Below, piece by piece: positions 5,976-11,594 of a stretch of DNA of 11,594 nt. Within the stretch, counting starts at the first letter, position 1. Every line of letters starts with the position of its first letter. Source of the stretch: Ruminococcus sp. (GTDB taxonomy: Bacteria; Bacillota; Clostridia; Oscillospirales; Ruminococcaceae); NCBI GenBank assembly GCA_017544125.1, contig JAFYET010000218.1, positions 1 through 11,594 on the forward strand, given 5' to 3'. The position numbers and the translations under genes were made by a program. The notes beneath the pieces were generated by a model. It did not search any database. It worked only from the letters and a program-made list of their open reading frames with translations, and was not told where the DNA came from.

Positions 5976-8390
5976 TTGCATATTACAAGACATTCTCTGC
6001 GTATCACAGCGGCTGTAATTGCGGCGATGATATGCGCTCTTTTCATTGCATTTTCGGCATATACACCGAAGGCTCAGGCGCTTGTACATAACTCACGCTT
6101 TAAAAACTGCAAGAAGGTCTACGGCATAGACGTTTCAAAGTGGCAGACGGATATCAACTGGAAGAAGGTCAAGGCTGACGGTATCGACTTTGTCATCATC
6201 AGGCTCGGCTATTCCGACAGGCAGACGGGCGCTCACTGCACCGATGAAAAGTACCTAACAAACCTGAACGGCGCAAAAGCAGCCGGGCTCAAGGTCGGCG
6301 TTTACTACTACTCAACAGCCATAACCAAGGCTGAGGCTGTAAGCGAGGCAAAATATGTGCTGAGCGTTCTTAAAGGCACTCCCCTCGACCTGCCGGTGTA
6401 TTTTGACCAGGAATGTGTCGAGGGCAGAGTCGTCCCCTCAAAGATAACCACCTGGAGCATGACCCAGTTTGCACTGGGCTTTATGGATACGATAAGCGCA
6501 GGCGGCTATCAGGCAGGCTACTATTCATATTACAGCTGGCTTTTAAGCGAGGTAGACCCCACACAGTTTGAGACAAAATACCCCGTGTGGATGGCAAACG
6601 TCACCAACCAGACAGATTACTCGGGCATATACAGTATGTGGCACTATTCCTTTACAGGCAAGGTAAACGGCATACCCACGGCTGTTGACAGAGATGTAAT
6701 GTATGTTCCCACGCCCCCTGCAAAGGTCACGGGCGTTAAAGCCACCGTCAAGGTCAACAAGGCGGTAATAAGCTGGAACAAGGTCTCGGGCGCTGACGGC
6801 TACAGGCTTTACAGGACTCAGGGCGGCAACACTACCCTTGTGTGCGATGTAAGCTCTGACACCCTCTCGTTCACGGTAGATGCAACGCCTGTACAGACAA
6901 GCTACTATGTCTGCTCATATTCAAACAGCATGATAATGACCGAGAGCACACCCTCGGCTTCTGTCAGCGTTAAGGCAGATGTTCCCTACGGGCTTACATC
7001 TAAAAACGGGCTCAACAGCGTCACCCTTTCGTGGGAGGGGTTCAGCGGCGCTGCGGGGTATATAGTTTACTTTGACAAGGGCAGCGGCAAATACGAGTGG
7101 GCAGGCAGAACGAACACCACATCGCTTAAGATCAAGAACCTGACATCTAACACCAAGTATGATTTCGCAGTAAAGGCTTACTTCAACGCCGACGGCTCTT
7201 CTGAGTATCAGGAGGGTGTCAGCACCCTTTCGGGCATAAGCCTTACCCACCACACAGGCACACAGAATGTGCTTGCAACAAACCTTAAGCTGAAAACCAA
7301 CGGCACTACCTCACAGACCCTCACCTGGAAAGCACCTTCGGGCATGGTTGACGGCTACAGGGTATACTTCTTTGATAAGGAGACGGGCAAATATAAGCGT
7401 GCCGCATCTGTAACAGGCAAATCAGCCACGATAACAGGTCTTACCCCCGGGCGTGAATATGCCTTTATGGTAAGGAGCTACTATAACACAGAAGATACGA
7501 TGGTGCTCTCCCAGTACAGCGATATACTGTATACAGACACCCAGTCCACCAAGGTAACGGGAATAAAGACCACCGCAAGGAATGAAACATCTGTCACCCT
7601 TGCATGGACAATGGGCACTCAGGGCGAGGCTGAGGCATACAGGGTATATTCCTATGACAAGGCAGCCAAGAAATACACCCGCCTTGTGCAGACAGACAAG
7701 AAGTCATACACGGTAAAAGGGCTTACCCCGGGTACAGAATACACCTTCCTTATCAGGTCGCTTTATAAAAACGGGAGCGGTGCGGTGATACTCTCCGAGT
7801 ATTCCGACCTCTGCACCACAGGCACTATGTCAAAGAAAGCGACAAACGTCAAGGTGTCGGCAAACTCCACTACCTACCAGACTATAAGCTGGACGGTCCC
7901 CAAAAACCAGCGTGTTGACGGCAGCAGGCTCTATGCCTATAATGCAACCACAAAGAAATACACAAGGCTTTGCGATGTCAAGACAAACAGCTTCAAGGTA
8001 ACAAGGCTCAAAGCCAACACCAAGTATCACTACCTTGTGAGAACATACTACAAGGCAGGCGATGAGACTATACTCTCCACCTACTCGGCACTTATAGAGT
8101 GTGCCACCTGCGCCAAAGCCCCTGCCGGCCTTAAGGCATCAAGCGTCAAAGCAACATCACTTAAGCTCAGCTGGTCAAAGGTAGCGGGTATCACGGGCTA
8201 TAATGTGTATACCGTTGACAGCAGCGGCAAATACACACAAGTCGCAAGCGTTACCACAAACAGCGCCAATATCACAGGTCTTACCAAAGGCAAGAGCTAC
8301 ACCTTTGCTGTAAGAGCTTACAGAAAGGTCGGCGGTGTCAGGTATCTGGGCTTCTCATCAAAGAAGCTGAGCGTGACTACAAAGAAATAA
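5976..8390 (+). CDS. Secreted GH25 muramidase (lysozyme-like) with six Fn3 domains
   Basis: This 804-residue exported enzyme probably cleaves the MurNAc-GlcNAc bond of peptidoglycan. The start is TTG, supported by GGAAAGGTG 7 bases upstream; it gives a full signal peptide (Arg/His-rich start, hydrophobic 11-28, likely cut after AQA, residue 35). The GH25 domain spans about 45-246: GIDVSKWQ with D52, YFDQE with D144 and the likely catalytic acid E146, MWHYSFTGKVNGI, and VDRD with D238. Six fibronectin type III repeats follow at about 248-333, 335-423, 434-522, 525-617, 621-713 and 714-803. Repeats 3 to 5 are most alike and look like recent duplicates (for example VRSYYN...LSQYSD, IRSLYK...LSEYSD, VRTYYK...LSTYSA). 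There is no LPXTG, membrane anchor or dockerin, so it is probably released or held on the wall through Fn3. It has its own promoter and terminator. Roles in wall turnover or against competitors are both possible. Confidence 0.92.
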   Translation: MHITRHSLRITAAVIAAMICALFIAFSAYTPKAQALVHNSRFKNCKKVYGIDVSKWQTDINWKKVKADGIDFVIIRLGYSDRQTGAHCTDEKYLTNLNGAKAAGLKVGVYYYSTAITKAEAVSEAKYVLSVLKGTPLDLPVYFDQECVEGRVVPSKITTWSMTQFALGFMDTISAGGYQAGYYSYYSWLLSEVDPTQFETKYPVWMANVTNQTDYSGIYSMWHYSFTGKVNGIPTAVDRDVMYVPTPPAKVTGVKATVKVNKAVISWNKVSGADGYRLYRTQGGNTTLVCDVSSDTLSFTVDATPVQTSYYVCSYSNSMIMTESTPSASVSVKADVPYGLTSKNGLNSVTLSWEGFSGAAGYIVYFDKGSGKYEWAGRTNTTSLKIKNLTSNTKYDFAVKAYFNADGSSEYQEGVSTLSGISLTHHTGTQNVLATNLKLKTNGTTSQTLTWKAPSGMVDGYRVYFFDKETGKYKRAASVTGKSATITGLTPGREYAFMVRSYYNTEDTMVLSQYSDILYTDTQSTKVTGIKTTARNETSVTLAWTMGTQGEAEAYRVYSYDKAAKKYTRLVQTDKKSYTVKGLTPGTEYTFLIRSLYKNGSGAVILSEYSDLCTTGTMSKKATNVKVSANSTTYQTISWTVPKNQRVDGSRLYAYNATTKKYTRLCDVKTNSFKVTRLKANTKYHYLVRTYYKAGDETILSTYSALIECATCAKAPAGLKASSVKATSLKLSWSKVAGITGYNVYTVDSSGKYTQVASVTTNSANITGLTKGKSYTFAVRAYRKVGGVRYLGFSSKKLSVTTKK

Positions 8391-8398
8391 CAGCTCAC

Positions 8399-8432
8399 TC
8401 CCCCGAAATTGTGCTTTTCGGGGGATTTTTTT
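8399..8432 (+). terminator. Intrinsic terminator of the GH25 gene
   Basis: TCCCCCGAAA (8399-8408) pairs perfectly with TTTCGGGGGA (8416-8425), with a 7-base loop, followed by seven T (8426-8432). It lies 9 bases after the GH25 stop and separates that gene from the GH95 operon. Confidence 0.93.
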
Positions 8433-8444
8433 CGCCCAAAAAGG

Positions 8445-8473
8445 TTGAAAAAGCCTGCGTTATGTGTTATAAT
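8445..8473 (+). promoter_or_regulatory. Promoter of the GH95-GH26 operon with a palindrome over the -10
   Basis: TTGAAA (8445-8450), a 17-base spacer and TATAAT (8468-8473) form a good sigma-A promoter, strengthened by an extended -10 (TGTTATAAT). The -10 is embedded in the 13-bp palindrome TGTTAT-A-ATAACA (8465-8477), which could be an operator for a sugar-responsive repressor. Part of the symmetry comes from the -10 itself, so that is tentative. Confidence 0.8.
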
Positions 8474-8517
8474 AACAGAGTATAGAATAAAACAAGATAA
8501 GAAAGGAAGCGATAATT

Positions 8518-10797
8518 TTGAAAGACTCACTTCTTTGGTATAAAAACCCCGCCGATGACTGGAACAAGGCACTGCCCGTAGGCAACGGGCGGATAGGTGC
8601 TATGGTATTTTCCCAGCCGATAGATGAGCGTATACAGCTCAATGAAGACTCGATATGGTCGGGCGGCTACCGTGAAAGAAACAACAAAAACGCATATGAG
8701 AACTTAGAGCGTGTGCGCACGCTTTTGTTTGAAGAGAAGATAGAAGAAGCCGAAAGCATAGTCAATGACCTTTTCTGCGGAACGCCTGTCAACCAGCGCC
8801 ACTATATGCCTCTGGGCGATATGACAGTCAAGCACTATAAAGAGAGCATTGCCGACTTCCACTCCCGCTTGCTTGACCTTGAAACTGCAATAAGCACCAC
8901 CGAATATACCTTGTCAAACGTTCGCTACAAACGTGAATGCTTTGTATCCTACCCCGACCAGGTGTTTGCTATGAACATCACCGCCGATAAAAGCGGCAGC
9001 GTAAGCGTCCGCATAGGCATTGACGGGCGTGATGATTATTTTGACGACAACTCCCCCGTATCCGACAGCGAGATACGCTACTACGGCGGCAGCGGCGGTG
9101 AGGGCGGCATAAACTTCTGCGCTTTCATCAAGGTGCTGACAAAGGGCGGCAGCCTTTGCCGCTACGGCAGCTTTTTGCAGACAGAGGGCTGCGATGAAGT
9201 AACTATCCTCCTCGGCGTGCAGACATCGTTCAGGGCTGAGGATTATTCCGAGCAGGCGCAGTTTGATGTAAACGAGGCGGCAAGCCTTACCTACGAGCAG
9301 CTGCGTGAGCGGCATATTGCCGACTATAAGGCGCTTTATGACAGAGCGCAGATAACCCTTGATGACGAAAGTGACCTGTCAGACCTGCCCACCGACGAGC
9401 GCCTTGCACGCATAAAAGAGGGTAAGCAGGATAACAAGCTCACACAGCTTTACCACTCATTCGGGCGCTATCTGTATATAGCAGGCAGCCGTGAGGGCAG
9501 CCTTCCGCTCAACCTGCAGGGCATATGGAACAAGGATATGTGGCCTGCATGGGGCTGTAAGTATACTATAAACATCAACACCGAGATGAACTACTGGGCA
9601 GCTGAGAGCTGCGGTCTTTCTGAACTTCACACGCCGCTCTTTGAGCTTATCGAGAGAATGCGTCCAAACGGCAGAGTGACAGCCCGTGAGATGTATAACT
9701 GCTCGGGCTTTGTGTGCCACCACAATACCGATATCTGGGGCGACACCGCCCCGCAGGATCTATGGATGCCCGCTACACAGTGGCCTATGGGCGCTGCATG
9801 GCTGTGCCTGCATATAATGGAGCACTACCGCTTCACGCAGGACAGGGAGTTCCTTGCAGCCAAGTATGATACTATAAAGGAAGCCGCACAGTTCTTTGTT
9901 GACTTTCTGATTGAGGATAAGCAGGGGCGGCTCGTCACCTGCCCGTCAGTTTCACCTGAGAACACCTACATCACCGAGAGCGGCACAAAGGGCTCGCTGT
10001 GCATAGGGCCTTCTATGGACAGCCAGATAATCACCTGCCTGTTCAGTGATGTTTTAAAAGCGCAGGAGATACTTGACACAGACCATGCTTTCGGTGAAAA
10101 GCTCAAAGAGATACTCAAAAAGCTCCCTCAACCAGAGATAGGCAAATACGGGCAGATAAAGGAATGGGCGATAGATTACGACGAGGCAGAGCCGGGGCAC
10201 AGGCACGTATCACAGCTTTTTGCGCTCTACCCCGCAGCGCTTATCTCAAAGCGCAGGACCCCCGAGCTTGCCGGGGCGGCAGCTGCTACCCTTAAGAGAA
10301 GGCTGACCCACGGCGGCGGTCACACAGGCTGGTCAAGGGCGTGGATGATAAACTTCTATGCACGGCTTTTTGACGGCGATGAGGTTTATAATAACATACA
10401 GGCGCTGCTTGCACATTCCACAGCCGAGAATATGTTTGATATGCACCCGCCTTTCCAGATAGACGGCAACTTCGGCGGCACGGCAGGCATCACCGAAGCC
10501 CTGCTGCAAAGCGAGAATGACGAGATAGTGATACTCCCCGCACTCCCCCGCCAGTGGGCAAGCGGCTCGTTTGAGGGCTTAAAGGCAAGGGGCGGCTTCA
10601 CCGTCAGCTGTGAATGGGAAAACGGCAAAGCTAAGACCGTGACCGTTATCTCAAACTGCGGCGGCGTTTGCAGGCTCGTATCGGGTGATAACATCACCGT
10701 CACCTGCCACGGCGAGCAGGTGACGTGCGAATATGCCGACGGCTGCGCTGTGTTTGACACATCAGCAGGCAGAAAATACACGGTGACCTATCAGTAA
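8518..10797 (+). CDS. GH95 family alpha-L-fucosidase, cytoplasmic
   Basis: This 759-residue enzyme matches family GH95, inverting enzymes that release alpha-L-fucose (some members alpha-L-galactose) from glycan ends. The start is TTG, since the family's N-terminal block LWYKNPADDWNKALPVGNGR, starting at residue 6, lies before the first internal ATG (codon 29); AAAGGAAG (8502-8509) lies 8 bases upstream. The N-terminal beta domain (about 1-275, with IQLNEDSIWSGG) precedes the (alpha/alpha)6 barrel. Conserved barrel motifs are LPLNLQGIWN (329-338), ININTEMNYW (351-360, the Asn pair N352/N354), SPEN (E481, the likely general acid by spacing to Bifidobacterium AfcA, from memory), EPGHRH, and HPPFQIDGNFGG (D649, likely base). 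The C-terminal beta domain starts near 670. The length is normal for the family. There is no signal peptide, so it acts on imported oligosaccharides. It is the first gene of an operon with the GH26 lipoprotein. Confidence 0.93.
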   Translation: MKDSLLWYKNPADDWNKALPVGNGRIGAMVFSQPIDERIQLNEDSIWSGGYRERNNKNAYENLERVRTLLFEEKIEEAESIVNDLFCGTPVNQRHYMPLGDMTVKHYKESIADFHSRLLDLETAISTTEYTLSNVRYKRECFVSYPDQVFAMNITADKSGSVSVRIGIDGRDDYFDDNSPVSDSEIRYYGGSGGEGGINFCAFIKVLTKGGSLCRYGSFLQTEGCDEVTILLGVQTSFRAEDYSEQAQFDVNEAASLTYEQLRERHIADYKALYDRAQITLDDESDLSDLPTDERLARIKEGKQDNKLTQLYHSFGRYLYIAGSREGSLPLNLQGIWNKDMWPAWGCKYTININTEMNYWAAESCGLSELHTPLFELIERMRPNGRVTAREMYNCSGFVCHHNTDIWGDTAPQDLWMPATQWPMGAAWLCLHIMEHYRFTQDREFLAAKYDTIKEAAQFFVDFLIEDKQGRLVTCPSVSPENTYITESGTKGSLCIGPSMDSQIITCLFSDVLKAQEILDTDHAFGEKLKEILKKLPQPEIGKYGQIKEWAIDYDEAEPGHRHVSQLFALYPAALISKRRTPELAGAAAATLKRRLTHGGGHTGWSRAWMINFYARLFDGDEVYNNIQALLAHSTAENMFDMHPPFQIDGNFGGTAGITEALLQSENDEIVILPALPRQWASGSFEGLKARGGFTVSCEWENGKAKTVTVISNCGGVCRLVSGDNITVTCHGEQVTCEYADGCAVFDTSAGRKYTVTYQ

Positions 10798-10826
10798 AGC
10801 AACAAAACAAAGGAGCAATCATCACA

Positions 10827-11594
10827 ATGAAGATAAAACACACCGCACTCAGAGCAGGTGCCGCAGGCTTGGCAGCAGCGCTCATGCTCACAGGCTGCGG
10901 AAGCAAGATAGCCGAGAATGAGAGCATAGAAACTCAGCCGGCAAAGCAGACGACCACGACCACCGCTCCCCAGGCAGAGCCCACAGCAGAGCCTGTCATA
11001 ACTACCCTGCCCCAGACCCAGCCCGAGGCAGAAGAGATAACCTATGAGAAATACTCAAAGAAGATAGAAGCCGAGATAGGCGCTCTTTCAGGCAACATCA
11101 AGGCTGCCAAGAATCGCAAGGGCTTCAAGGGCGACGGCTATATCACAGGCTTTAAGGAGACAGGCGACAAGGCAACATTTGCTTTTGACCTGCCGAAGGC
11201 ACAGTTTTACACAGTGACTATCAGGTGTGCCTGCGACAAGTGGGCAAGGCTCGCTGTCAGCACGGGCGACCATATTCACTATGTAAGCTGCGATAACAAG
11301 GACTTCACCGACTGCCTTATCTCAAACATCTACCTTGAAAAGGGCGCACTCAACCTCGAGATAGGCTTCGGCGGCGGCGATATCGACATCGACTCTGTTA
11401 CCGTAAAGGCAAGCGATGATGTTGAGAAGTTGGATTTTTCGCTTGACAATGCTGCACTCACCAATAAAAACGCAACTGCCGACGCAAAGGCGCTGTATTC
11501 ATATATCTGCTTAAACAGCGGCACAAGAATTATTCTAGGGCAGTATGATTCTATCGGCACGAATATAGAGACCGAGGCTATATACAAGCTCACA
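10827..11594 (+). CDS. Lipoprotein with carbohydrate-binding-like domain and start of a GH26 beta-mannanase domain (incomplete)
   Basis: The first 256 residues of an open frame run off the window end. Residues 1-24 form a lipoprotein signal with lipobox LTGC (C24), so the mature protein is tethered to the outer face of the membrane. A Thr/Pro/Glu linker with TTTTT spans about 37-70. Residues about 72-196 form a beta-rich module (GDGYITGF, FDLPKAQFYTVTIR, GALNLEIGFGGGDIDIDSVTV) like the CBM35/CBM6-type sugar-binding domains that often precede mannanases. Residues about 203-256 (LYSYICLNSGTRIILGQYDS, then ETEAIYKLT) match the beginning of GH26 domains as I recall them. The catalytic Glu residues lie beyond the window, so the family call is provisional. 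AAAGGAG (10809-10815) lies 11 bases before the ATG. The gene starts 29 bases after the GH95 stop with no terminator between, so the two are co-transcribed. The likely substrate is mannan or glucomannan. Confidence 0.72.
   Translation, partial: MKIKHTALRAGAAGLAAALMLTGCGSKIAENESIETQPAKQTTTTTAPQAEPTAEPVITTLPQTQPEAEEITYEKYSKKIEAEIGALSGNIKAAKNRKGFKGDGYITGFKETGDKATFAFDLPKAQFYTVTIRCACDKWARLAVSTGDHIHYVSCDNKDFTDCLISNIYLEKGALNLEIGFGGGDIDIDSVTVKASDDVEKLDFSLDNAALTNKNATADAKALYSYICLNSGTRIILGQYDSIGTNIETEAIYKLT

Overview
The window looks like chromosomal DNA of a fibre-degrading, anaerobic Gram-positive bacterium of the Ruminococcus type (Firmicutes, Oscillospiraceae). The pointers are a cohesin-like surface protein with runs of Thr in its linkers, a GH95 fucosidase next to a probable GH26 mannanase lipoprotein, a GH25 muramidase with many Fn3 domains, and an oxygen-sensitive type of ATP-driven iron-sulfur enzyme. 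The genus is inferred from gene content; no rRNA or other marker gene is present.

Layout. Positions 1-149 hold a cluster of GC-rich hairpins belonging to an intergenic palindromic repeat. A clear sigma-A promoter (204-232) then drives a secreted, C-terminally membrane-anchored protein with a cohesin-like domain and a cadherin-like beta-sandwich domain (281-1387). It converges on a two-gene minus-strand operon (5681 to 1436), and one bidirectional terminator (1403-1437) serves both sides. The operon encodes a 992-residue protein with two BadF/HgdC-type ATPase domains and a dehydratase-like module, followed after a 13-base gap by a 417-residue protein that looks like a second copy of that module. 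Together they resemble the activase/dehydratase (archerase) machinery of the 2-hydroxyacyl-CoA dehydratase superfamily. The substrate is unknown.

A 294-base divergent intergenic region (5682-5975) carries the operon promoter and a second, consensus promoter that drives the GH25 muramidase with six Fn3 domains (5976-8390). That gene ends in a strong terminator (8399-8432). A new promoter (8445-8473) starts a carbohydrate operon: cytoplasmic GH95 alpha-L-fucosidase (8518-10797), then a lipoprotein with a carbohydrate-binding-like domain and the beginning of a GH26 catalytic domain (10827 to the window end, incomplete).

How the parts relate. The GH95/GH26 pair suggests handling of plant hemicellulose or other fucose- and mannose-containing glycans, with surface cleavage by the lipoprotein and trimming of imported oligosaccharides inside the cell. 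The cohesin-like protein could display partners at the membrane, but no dockerin is visible in the window. The activase/dehydratase operon is the least understood system here: it is split into two genes at a point where relatives are, from memory, often a single polypeptide of about 1400 residues, and two related palindromes lie in its leader and at the gene junction.
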